Assembly: GCA_030407085.1 (NCBI GenBank)
Contig: CM059582.1
Span: forward strand, 15,419,501-15,483,500
Length of the DNA: 64,000 bases
Direction of reading: 5' to 3'
DNA from: Trichopria drosophilae
Lineage: Eukaryota > Arthropoda > Insecta > Hymenoptera > Diapriidae
A program made the translations under genes and the position numbers. Position 1 is the first letter of the stretch. Each line of letters opens with the position of its first letter. The notes beneath the pieces are model-generated. The model did not search any database and had not been told where the DNA came from. It worked only from the letters and a program-made list of their open reading frames with translations. This document shows, piece after piece, positions 44,018-54,469 of the stretch.

Positions 44018-45480
44018 GGTGGGACTTTTATGTAAACAACATTCAAATACCCGTCGATAAAGCGAATTTATATCATTCGAAATGGAGTGTTTTACTATAG
44101 AAAATTTGTGTTAGCAATGGTGATTGCGTTTTTTGTCTGGGCAGAATCTCGCGAGCCGAGAGTGAATTTTCGCGTTCGTTGATATCGTCTTTCGTATCGT
44201 CGCCAATCGCGTCGTTGATGGTTTTGGAGAAATAAATTTCCTGTTTTTTACAAACCCAACACCGCCGGAGTTATTATTTCGTCCCGTGTTGTTACAACAA
44301 TTATTTGCCAAAAGGAAAAATTACATTATTTCGACAACTAGAAGTAAAGGTTGTCGCTATTTCTGGACACTTGAACAGAGCCGTAATCTGAAATATTATT
44401 CAAGTGAATTTATTTTATCACGTGACTGTTTTTCGCCAGATTTTCACCAGATTTCAGAAAAGGTCATACGGTGACTATATCGGAGAGAAATTATTTTAAA
44501 AGATGCAAAAGAAAAAAAAAATTTATTCCGATGACAATTGTTTTATCAATCGACGGAGACGACAATTGAAATGTTTGCATTCCTAGCTGCCTGCCTTAAC
44601 TTTCGTTTTGTGATATTTATAAACGCCATGTGTGACATGGAATAATTTCGTCGAAATCCATCTAGTCATCAGGGTTATTATGCAACTTGTAAATAAATAA
44701 TTCTTATAGTTGAATGCTGAAGATGTGGTGATTTTTACATGGTCATGGTGCAATGTGTCCGTACTGATTGCATAGGTGTGTGGTTGCTGTGTGCGAAATT
44801 TGTCGATGATGTTCCCTTAGCGGGGGGAGCAGTAATACGGTATGCAGTACGAGGTCTTGTGAGAATGTACATCTTCGTTATAAGACTGACTTGAAGGACA
44901 TACAACGCTACTATGAAAATCTCGACTTGTTTATCATAGTGTAGTTTCATAGAATATGAGTAGTATTTTGACGACCTTGAGTGGTATTTGAGTATTTTTA
45001 CATACATCTGTAAGCCTCATACAGTGTTAGCGAACATTCTTTGGCATGGTATATGCCTTCTTCTGACTTTGCTTTATGATCACTAAGTTTGCCTTTGATT
45101 TTGATATTATTTAAGTAATTTTGAAGTAGTTAGTGGATTTACCTGCTTTGTCTTTTTTTACTGACTTTGGACACAAACACTGATGATCACGACAGAACGG
45201 TGATGTGAAATGCCACATGATGTTGTGGTGAGTTTGAATTTATGGAAAGCTAATTGGAAGCTATACTGATGGAATCAAATGGAATAATATTAGAGAATTG
45301 GAAATGAATGAGCGAGATATTGTACTTGGTTGCTAAGTTATGATGGTGGTACTATCTGATAGTACAATGCGAGTTGAAAGATGTTAATGCAAATGCGTGA
45401 CGTGTGAAAACTTCGATGATGATTTGAATGGGTTATGAAAACATCGATTCTAGTGAAGTGTACGAGTCCGTGGACTTCGT

Positions 45481-45493
45481 ACAGGGGGGAGAA
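45481..45493 (+). promoter_or_regulatory. Polypurine tract
   Basis: ACAGGGGGGAGAA lies directly before the 3' LTR, the normal place for the plus-strand primer. Confidence 0.75.
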
Positions 45494-45931
45494 TGTTACG
45501 GACGGAATCGATGTTTTATCAACTGCGGTACCCGGCGTAGGTTTTTTCCCCACAGAGGTGGTTTTCTCTACGCCATTGCACACCCGAATGGGGGTACCTC
45601 TCAAAATGAAGCAGGCCTGTTAGGTAAATTATGTAAAAGGCCCTTCGAAATGGTGACGATCTCGATAAAAGTATTTGTATTTCGAATAGTATAATCGATA
45701 TATATAATATGACGTTGTAGCCTATTTAAATGTTCGAGAAATTGAAAAGTCGAACTAAGATGTAAAAAATTGACGATCGGGATTTTTCAGTACGTTTAGG
45801 GACGTCGTCGGGTTAGGAAGTCCGCGTCGCGATCGGATCGTCACCGGTTGATCGCAATAAATTTTAAATAGTTTCTTGTGGCCGATCAAATCACGCGTTT
45901 TATTTCAAAGCCCTTCCACCATTCGTTAACA
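45494..45931 (+). repeat. 3' LTR of the non-autonomous element
   Basis: Begins TGTTACGGACGG and ends TTCGTTAACA; nearly identical to the 5' LTR. The next bases GTCGTCATAGTCGTC continue the interrupted flank. Confidence 0.85.
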
Positions 45932-47075
45932 GTCGTCATAGTCGTCACCCTGACCTCCAAGGACAACGTGGTCCCGGCGTAAACATCTTGCCTTAGAACA
46001 GTGTGTTCGGTTTTTTTGGAGAACATTTATCACCGGTGGAGAGAAGTTCCCATTGAAGGTAAATAGAAGGATTTCCGTATTCCTGGTCTAACCGTCGTTT
46101 TCTGGAACTCACCCCATTTTCATTGTGTGAAAATTTTAGGAGGGTCATCGTCGAGCAAAAGAAAAAAAGGAGTTCAAGTACCCTCTTCTGATCTTCGGAG
46201 TGAAGATCATCAGGATTGATTGGGTCGATCGTCTTGACGTGGTCAGGGAGTGGTGAGCTTGTCATCAGATTGATGGTAAAAAAAAGAAACTGGAAGATTG
46301 ACGTAATTAAATAAACCATCTTTATGTCTACCGTGTAGACGTACGTGAAAATATCGGGAAAAAAAGTGACCGGTGGGACTTCGCTTCGACTAAAACTTAT
46401 AGTACCTAATATTTTGTTTCATTCGTTTAAAAGAACGGGATTTTACCTTAACATTTTTATTTTGTTTTATGAAATGTACACGACGGTAATGAAGTTGTGG
46501 ATATTATTTTAGCGATCTTAACAGTCAATGTTTTGGAATTTATGATAATTCGTCGGTGTAATTTAAGTTACGGTGTGATAGTTTATTGGTAAATTATGGT
46601 GATATTTGGTATTAATGAACCGAATAAGATGATGGATGTTTTCGTTTACCGGTCAGTATGATTTACTTCTTGTGAGCGGTGGTTCGCCAAAAACAATCAT
46701 AGTTACGAACTAATAGAAGATTATTGTAATGGAAAATTGCGTCTGCGAGATGATTTGTAAATTAAGAATTTGATTGGACGAATATAATTTTAACAAAAGA
46801 TTTTGATCATAACATAACCTCCCTGCACAGGTGACTTACCTTTAAAACGCTGCTCTTGGAAGTTTTGTTAAAGTTATGATTTTCGAGGTGATTTCTAAAG
46901 TAAATCAGTGGACTAGGAAATTAAATACATTTTCTTTCTTCTGAAGTGTTTTGAGGCGCGGTGTTTAGTGATATTAGGAGTAAATTAAGGATTTTTATCA
47001 AACACGTGGGTGTCTTAACCTCAAAATCGGCAACTAGTATTAATTGATTGGAGTTTGGTATAAATACCTTCAGCT
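45932..47075. other. Intervening sequence, no gene seen
   Basis: No coding frame or known repeat is recognised, apart from ordinary AT-rich sequence. It ends just before the zinc-finger ORF. Confidence 0.4.
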
Positions 47076-47378
47076 ATGTACTGTGGGGAGGATATTATGG
47101 ATATTTCGACAATAAACGTGCCTACTGAGACTCATTGCTACGGATGTACTGGATATCCTATTATTGCAAACCCGGATAAAGCCGAACAGTGTCATGGGTG
47201 TAAGGAATGGTTCCACGAGAGCTGCTACAAGAGAAGAACACTGAGAAATGATGAAAGTTATTCATGCTTTAAGAAATTTTGTCAGACTCAGGAACTAAGT
47301 TCGCTGTCGGATGTATTTGATATATCTAGAATCAGATCGGAGGCTGAGAATATTTCAAATATTACAAGTCGTTCATAA
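47076..47378 (+). CDS. PHD-like zinc-finger protein, probably LINE ORF1 fragment
   Basis: The 100-residue frame carries a cysteine-histidine pattern: CYGC, then QCHGCKEWFHESC, then a final CFKKFC. Spacing C-x2-C ... C-x2-C-x4-H-x2-C fits a PHD-type finger. The second cysteine group with WFH is well preserved. PHD fingers occur in ORF1 proteins of some CR1/Jockey-like LINEs, and a LINE ORF2 remnant begins directly after this frame, so I read it as ORF1-derived. A host protein is possible but no further exons are seen. Confidence 0.55.
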   Translation: MYCGEDIMDISTINVPTETHCYGCTGYPIIANPDKAEQCHGCKEWFHESCYKRRTLRNDESYSCFKKFCQTQELSSLSDVFDISRIRSEAENISNITSRS

Positions 47379-48240
47379 GAAACATCGAGGATTTCCGTAA
47401 GAATTATAAGGACCATGAGATGAGAATAGTTGGAGATTTTAATATTCCAAGTTTTAAATGAGAAAGCTTACCCCAGATTGCTCCATTATATCTCGGGTAC
47501 TGCCCGCCAAATTTAATAAATATCACTGAATTTATATATTTTTCTTTAAAACTTTTGAACATGAAGCAACTCATCCCGCCCGTTCCTGCGAAGAATTATA
47601 CACTGGATCTTCTTTTCGACACCACAAATCGTTTGCGTACCATACAAGATAGCTCAGATTCACTTTTACCCACTGATTTTCATCATGTTAGTAGTTTATT
47701 TGAGTTATCATCTGATTCTTCAAACTCTGCGACTCCGAGACAGCATCGTTATGATTTTTCTAGAGCTGACAAACCGGGCATAAATCAAGCCTTATCTGCG
47801 GTAAATTGATCAGAGCTTTTACATGGTGATAATATCGATATGAATGTCAGTGATTTTTATAATACATTAAACTCTACTATTAGTGCAAACGTTCCTACCA
47901 CTCTGATTAAGAAGTCAAATTTCCCTTTTTGGTATACCCCGGAGCTAATCAAGTTGGTCATGGATAAAAGAAATGCGCATGCTAGATGAAAACTTTCTAG
48001 AACTATGGCTGATTATGATAAATTTAAACATCTTCGTGCCAACATTATTAAATTGTCTAGACTAGTTTACTCAGATTACATAACAAGGATTGAATAATCA
48101 TCACGTACGAAAATAAAGTCCTTTTGAAACTATGTCAACAACTTAAAGTCATCAAATGATATCCCCGTTCGTATGTCTTATGGTAACTTAATTCGTTTCG
48201 CACGCAAGAAAGCTAAGATAGAAGACGTCCGTCGCAAATT
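47379..48240 (+). pseudogene. LINE ORF2 remnant: end of endonuclease, start of RT region
   Basis: Segments with stops and frame changes show MRIVGDFNIPSF (endonuclease), then YTLDLLFDTTN and after further breaks FPFWYTPELIKLVMDKRNAH, YDKFKHLRANIIKLSRLVYS, a pattern I know from the inter-domain region of Jockey/CR1-type LINEs. It stops short of the RT core and is followed by Gypsy LTR sequence at about 48,240. The whole is decayed. Confidence 0.75.
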
Positions 48241-48392
48241 CTTCGATACACCGGCCATCAGGTTCACTAAAACGAAACCGTCGTTGATGTATCGCGAAAA
48301 CCATCGCAATTAATTAGTGTATAAGTGTTCAATAAATAATTGTTATTTTTCTTCTTTTAAAAATTATTATAGAACACCACGAACCACTAAAG

Positions 48393-48410
48393 TGGTGACC
48401 CCGACGGAGT
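48393..48410 (+). promoter_or_regulatory. Primer-binding site of the Gypsy remnant
   Basis: TGGTGACCCCGACGGAGT directly follows the LTR-like end and precedes gag; the form TGGTGACCCCGAC is common in insect Gypsy elements. Confidence 0.7.
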
Positions 48411-48456
48411 GATCAAAAAGCAGCCTACATCGGAAGTTTTTGCGGCAGTCATCATC

Positions 48457-49310
48457 ATGGGGGACTTTACGGACAAGTCGAACGATGGCATCTCTCTACA
48501 AAATTTGCAGGACGCGCTCGCTCATCAAGGACAACAGCTGCAGCCAATCGTCGGTGCAGTCGCAGTCAAAATGCCCGACACTCCAGCAATGTGGTTTTCA
48601 CATCTCGAGGCTCAGTTCGCGTTAGCCAACATCGTTAGTGAGACAACAAAATACAACCACGCAGTCTCACATTTAGACAGACAGACCTCGTTAGAAGTAG
48701 CAGACATCATATCTCAGCCCCCATCCAACGAAAAGTATGATCCACCGTAAAGCAGTTAAAAACGTAACTCATCAGGAGATTGTCAGCGTCACAGGAGGCA
48801 AAAATTAAGAGAGAAGAATTGAGAGAGAAGAATTAGGATCCAGATCCCCTTCGGCATTTCTTACGATGATTGAGACTACTAGCGGAAAAACATATAGATG
48901 ATCCAGCGTTACGAACACTCTGGATTAGCAGACTGCCGATCGCCATCCTGCCCATTATTCTTGCCCAGGCGCAGCTCCCACTCAATGATGCAGCAGTACT
49001 GGCAGATCACATCAGCGAGATCAGTATTCCACCTTCAATCTCACAAGTTTCGCCCGCATATGCTTCTGAAATAGCAGAATTGCGAGCCACTATTGAGAAT
49101 TTGCAGAGGAAAATCTCTGCGCAGTCACGTAGAGGCAGATACCGGGAAGGAGGCGAAAAACAGAGGAGGCGCCCACGTTCACGATCAACTTCTAGAGCCA
49201 GAGGTAGCGACGCAACGGGAGTTTGCTGGTAGCATCGCAGGTGGGGAACGCAAGCTCGGAGGTGTTTGCTACCCTGCACTTTCGGACAGCCACCAGTGCA
49301 AAAGGGAAAC
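48457..49310 (+). pseudogene. gag: Gypsy gag with zinc-knuckle-like end, broken
   Basis: The start at 48,457 (MGDFTDKSND) is preferred because it is the first true ATG after the primer-binding site. The capsid-like part reads PAMWFSHLEAQFALANIVSE, TKYNHAVSHLDRQTSLEVAD. The frame breaks near 48,740-48,870 and resumes with MRLLAEKHIDDPALRTLWIS and LPLNDAAVLADHI. The basic end (RRRPRSRSTSRARGSDAT) leads to CWYHRRWGTQARRCLLPC, a variant knuckle of this Gypsy lineage. Confidence 0.8.
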
Positions 49311-50530
49311 GACAATGGCAGTACATGAATGCGGCTATTGAACTACCTCAATCTGGACGCCGCATATACATCATCGACAAACCATCTAAATGCCAATTTT
49401 TGGTCGACACAGGCGAACAGTTATCCATCTTACCACGCAAAAAGTTCGGAAATATCCGCAAGGAGAAGTACGAGCTGGTCGCTGCTAACGGCACGTGCAT
49501 AGCCACATACGGTACGCACTGCATGAAGCTAAACTTAGGACTTAGGAGAGATTTCATATGGAATTTCGTCATCGCGGATGTCACACAGCCAATCTTGGAT
49601 ATCGACTTCCTCTCACATTTCAACATCGTAATTAATACGTTGAACGGGAAATTAATCGATGGAACAACGAAGTTGTCTACACAGGGTTTCTTAGCCCCGG
49701 GAATACGAGAAGAAGTCAAGACCATCTCGGATTCGTCAATTTACGGCGATATATTGAACGAGTTCCCCGAGATCACAAAGCCCGCTGGTTTTACAAAAGA
49801 CGTCCATCACAATACACGACATTTTATCCCAACAACTCCAGGTCCACCGTGAGCTTGCAAGGCCCGACAACTCTCCGCAGACAAATATAAGGACGCACAA
49901 GAGGAGTTTCAAATGATATTACAATCAGGCATAATACGCCCCTCTAGCAGTCCATGGTCGTCACCTTTACCTCTTGTCAAAAAGAAAGACGGATCTTGGC
50001 GCCCCTGCTGAGACTATCGTCGCTTAAACGATAGGACAATTCCGGACCGATATCCAGTACCACACTTACAAGGCTTTTCACATGCATTACATGCAAAAAC
50101 CATCTTCTCTACGTTGGACTTAATGTGCATACTACCAAATACCTGTTGCGGAAGAAGACATCCCAAAGACAGCCATAATTACACCGTTCGGACTATACGA
50201 GAGTACTCGAATGCCTTTTGGTTTGAAGAACGCAGCACAGTCTTTCCAAAGATTCATCGACGAAGTTTTGAGAGGGCTCGACTTCTGCTTTGTCTACTTC
50301 GACGATGTTCTTATTGCATCCGAGTCACCGGAACAACACCAAACGCACCTTCAAACAGTTTTTGAAAGCCTATCGAAGGTCGGGTTAGTACTGAATCCGG
50401 GAAAATGCAGATTCGGACAAAATGAAGTAAGGTACCTAGGGTACACAATTTCAGCAGATGGTATCAAACCGCTAGAAAGTAAAGTGAAAGCGATTACTAA
50501 GTTCCCTTTACCAACTACATATAAAGAGCT
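49223..50530 (+). pseudogene. pol: Gypsy pol: protease and reverse transcriptase, broken
   Basis: The protease is seen in CQFLVDTGEQLSILP. After FTKDVHHNTRHFIPTTPGPP a stop occurs, and RT continues in frame as QSGIIRPSSSPWSSPLPLVK, with a further in-frame TGA within the CIDYR-equivalent position. A frame change follows near 50,125. The palm then reads RMPFGLKNAAQSFQRFIDEV and VYFDDVLIASES, with YFDD as catalytic motif. Homology ends after PLPTTYKELHG near 50,535; the following 220 bases in frame are not RNase H. Confidence 0.85.
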
Positions 50531-51787
50531 ACACGGAAACATACGTTCCCCCAATTCCGCAATACGTCCGCACGCGAACGTAACCGGTGTCGAATACTGT
50601 TGTGATAAGTTTGGCAGCACCGCGGGAATAGCGGGAACCCACCCGGCACATGGCAGACATCTAGTCCATGCAGTTTCTGCGGTGAAAAAATGTTTAAAAG
50701 TGACGTATCAATTCAGGAATTCAGGATGGAGAATTTCACACAAGGAATATTGATGGCATGGAAACTTGACATGTTCGTAGGGAGATTTGCAGGTAAATGT
50801 CTATTGTTTTGGACTTTTTTGAAACTTTGATAGATTCACCTAACCTATGTTGTAGAGAATGAGGCAGAAAAAGAAGGACATATGTAGAACAGATATTTCT
50901 CACATTCTATACGATTTTATATTAATTTCTACATTTATTAGAATATAAAGTCTGAACATCGTGTCATAGAACATTCGCATGAAGTTGTCTCGCAATGAAA
51001 AATCTTAAAAGTTGTATATTTATTTTTACAGCATTATTACGCATGGTGTGCATTAAAAAAATGGTGACAATAAGACAATTTGTGTGTAATATTATTAGTT
51101 GTATGCTAATGATTTCATTTTTATCAAATTCTTTCGAAACAAACATACATTTAAATTTACAGTTCCTTATTCAGAAGCAGTTATGAAAATGTTATTATTT
51201 TACGTACCTAAAACTCTGAACGTTCATTAAACGAGTTCTCAGGGATATCATTTCGTAAAACAATCAAATAAAGGTAGTAAAATATATAAATTATAAATTC
51301 GTTGTGTTTTACTGATGAAAAAATGATATCTATTTAATTTACATAGATTAATGTTATCTTTATTTGATTATTTTGTCTGCGATGCGTTGAGAAACTGTTT
51401 ATTGAACATTTGGAATTTGATGTACATATTATTTTTAAATTGTGCTGTTTAATATGGATATCAATTGTAGTTAAACAAAACAATATAAACTAAATGTTAT
51501 TGCTTGTTAGAATTATAATACATTACATGTTGTGAATAAGACGTTGTCTATTAATTTTGCGATTCATTATTATATTATTATAAATGCAATTTATTTCAAT
51601 TTTGAAAGATATTTTAAACTGATCTGATGCAGGATCTTGTAGTTAAATATGGACTGTGAGAAGTGATGAATGCTAAGATTATGGTGAAACAAAATATTTG
51701 ACGTTAAAATTAACATATTGAATTGCAATTAAAAAACTTATGATAAAAATTAGTAAACAACTGAATTTCACTGTTTATCTTTTTTAG
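50531..51787. other. AT-rich sequence, no gene seen
   Basis: Beyond the end of Gypsy homology I recognise no frame or repeat until the exon-like segment at 51,788. Confidence 0.4.
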
Positions 51788-52084
51788 ATGCTGGTGTTGA
51801 TGAGGAAGTGTTTCTTGATATTAATGAAAGCATGTTGGATAAACTGTTTTTAAGTAGTGAATGTGGTTTTCGAAATAAATTCGTAAAGAGAATGACAGAA
51901 TGGAAGAAAAATATAAATTTCACTGCTTGTCCAGTAGAAACTGTTAATCCTGAAATTCCCAAATTAACATCACATGTTTGTGATATTTCATTTGATACTC
52001 CAGTTGTCATGTCTGTCGATAATCCATCAGAAGAAGTTTGCGTAACATTTTCTGAAGATAATGTTAAAGTTATCGGAGTGTGCC
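51788..52084 (+). other. Isolated exon with SAM-like segment
   Basis: A 297-base open segment follows a TCTTTTTTAG acceptor and ends at GTATGT, entering and leaving in phase 1. It encodes AGVDEEVFLDINESMLDKLF and GFRNKFVKRMTEWKKN, a helical pattern like the SAM-type N-terminal segment of the CACTA-associated accessory proteins. The remainder (CPVETVNPEIPKLTSHVCDI) is unfamiliar. It joins in phase with the isolated exon at 32,367, though 19 kb and the lipase gene lie between. Confidence 0.5.
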
Positions 52085-52284
52085 GTATGTTTGCTCATTT
52101 AAATATATTTAAACTGTATATATACTCATGCATGTCCTAACACTTAACACTTAAACGCGTATTAGTTTTCTTTCGTTTAGTAAGTTTATTTTGAATGAAT
52201 GACATTTATTTTATTTTATATATTTTATATATATATTGCGTGTAACCGGGCTATAGAAATCAAGCGTAGTATATGACTAAAATT

Positions 52285-54045
52285 CGCGACGTTGTAGGTT
52301 CGCCCGCTTACAAAAAAATTCGTGACCGCAATCAGCGAATCGCGAATCTTACCTTAGAACCCCGGAAACGTAATTTCCTCTGTAAGGGTACGCGGTACTT
52401 GGGTCATGTAATCAGTGAAAACAAAGTGAAACCCGATCCTAAGAACTTAGAGACGGTCGAAAGATTTCCCCGACCGAGAAACTCGAAAAATATCAAACAA
52501 TTTCTCGGCCTTGTGGGATATTACCGACGGTTTGTGGAAAACTGTTCCAAAATCGCGCACCCGCTTGCCACCTTACTACGGAAGTCCCCTTTTACGTGGG
52601 GCGACGAACAAGAGAAAGCATTTCAGTGTCTAAAATCGAAATTATGCTCAGCTCCGATTCTGAAATTACCAGACTTTTCAGAACCCTTTATAGTAACCAC
52701 CGACGCCTCAGGGTATGGCCTGGGTGCAATACTATCCCAAGGCAAAATAGGGAGCGACTCGCCAGTGGCTTAGGCATCTCGGAGTCTGAGAGACGCCGAG
52801 ACCCGTTACCCGGTGATTGATAAGGAAATGCTCGCCGTAGTATTCGCGGTAGAACAGTTTTGGCCTTATCTGTACGGTCGAAAATTTACTATAGTGACCG
52901 ATCATCAACCTCTCACGTTTTTAAAAACGATGAAGGATTTGAAGATTCGTACGTATCGTTTCAGAACGAAGCTTGAAGATTACGATTACGATGTGGTCTA
53001 CAAGCCGGGTCGATGCAACGTAAACGCCGATACGCTGTCGAGGAATCCAGCAGACGGTGTCGAACGGGAGGAGAATGATGAAACGGACGAGCAAAATGAA
53101 CGATCGAATATGAAAAATGTGTTTCCGCTCCGGAAGAAAAAACCGGTCGAACGCGGATCGAAAAGGCGGAAGGAATTCCACCAATACGATACGGTGCACA
53201 AATTGAATACTACACCGAAATAACTTCGAAAAACACTACACACCCTTGGGCGACTGAACAAGTGTGCCGAGCCCGTCCAAACGCGCGCGATACTCCTCTC
53301 TCTAAGTGATTACGCAAATGACAACCACCTTGCATTTTAAGGTAAACATATGCGTGCATTACAATGACTACCCGATTAGAACAAGATACTTTCGTTTTAA
53401 AACCTCTGACACGGCTACGTGGAGCCATTTGGATTTAGAAAAATTGCATTACACGCCGTATAGAAAACAATCAGGGGGGGGGGGTGAGTCATCTCAGAGC
53501 AAGTGGCTCGCCCGATCCTGGAGGTGGTTCTTCGGGAAATGAAAGTTCCTCGGAAACTACTGAGAGTTCGAGCGAGGATTCGGACGACGGGCAAGGACCC
53601 GTGAACCAGCCATTGCCGACCTCGTCCACAGAGACAAGTGGGAGGTCAGGTCGGGGAAATGACTCGACCGATGGGCTCGATTGCCTTGAAGAAGGTGAAC
53701 CGATCCTGAAAATAAGTGCTGAACATCTGCCTAGTGAAAAAGGGCACCTCGTATTTTTCATACAACGCAAGCATACATGAAGGTACCCAATACACACCGC
53801 ATGAGTTGGTGTTTGCGAAGCCGGCACGTATACCTTCAGGCAAACCTCCTAGAGAAGGCATACCCAGGTACCAGGAATACTTACGAGAGCTTACCGTAAA
53901 TCTGGCCGAAATTCAGACGCTAGCCGGCCTAAACCTTAACCAGGCTAAGCACCGGCCAAAGGCCTATTATGACCGGAAACAAAACGTCAAACATTTCCGA
54001 GTCGGCGATACGGTAATGCTCCCGAAGGAGCCACGACACGGCTAG
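52285..54045 (+). pseudogene. pol: Gypsy pol remnant: RT end, RNase H, linker, integrase end
   Basis: RT C-terminal part: GTRYLGHVISENKVKPDP, FLGLVGYYRRFVENCS. RNase H: TTDASGYGLGAILSQ, an in-frame TAG after DSPVA (about 52,771), then ETRYPVIDKEMLAVVFAVEQ, VTDHQPLTFL and NADTLSRNP. A basic linker follows (FPLRKKKPVERGSK), then a GS- and E-rich linker in another frame (53,484-53,730). The integrase core is missing: sequence jumps to its C-terminal end (EGTQYTPHELVFAKPARIPS, KAYYDRKQNVKHFRVGDTV). Part of the linker recurs at 29,955-30,040. It is an internally deleted, dead copy. Confidence 0.87.
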
Positions 54046-54469
54046 CTCGATGATACATTCGGATGATGCATTTCGTTGCAGTATTATTATTTTATATTCT
54101 CATTGAGGTGCGGACACCTTGATAATTTGACGTCGTATTGATCCACTGATAAATGATCATATCGAGTCCCTGTTCTGTGAACTTAACCTCTCTAATTGAA
54201 GTATTGGTCGAGTAAATACGCGATCAGAGATAATAAAGAAATAATTGATAGTGATGTCGTTGTTCTTCGTCTACAATTGATTTCAATATATATCCTAACC
54301 TCAAAATACCTGTACTCCAATAAAAGACATTTCAACATCTATCGCCTTTCCTAAATATCGTCGACCCACATCCGACTGGGCTGGTGTCAGAACCTGACCT
54401 GACCCACCAAGGACGCATTGCGGACGTCTTTCGTTCGTAACACTGTCCTCCCTGCATCTTGTCTTAAGC

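Larger units (their letters stand above)
39801..45931 (+). mobile_element. Large non-autonomous LTR element (LARD-like)
   Basis: Two direct LTRs (434 and 438 bp) bound 5.26 kb of internal DNA. I count five substitutions and two short indels between them, about 98-99% identity, so the insertion is fairly young. A primer-binding site follows the first LTR and a purine-rich tract precedes the second. The internal part has no gag, protease, RT, RNase H or integrase that I can see: the longest frame is about 100 codons. Such structure matches 'large retrotransposon derivatives', which borrow enzymes from an autonomous relative. The autonomous partner is not in this window. Confidence 0.85.
48241..50530 (+). 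mobile_element. Gypsy-type retrotransposon remnant, 3'-truncated
   Basis: The 3' part of an LTR with AATAAATAAT near 48,333 is followed by a primer-binding site, gag, protease and RT up to about 50,530, where homology stops. Frames are broken in several places. Confidence 0.82.
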
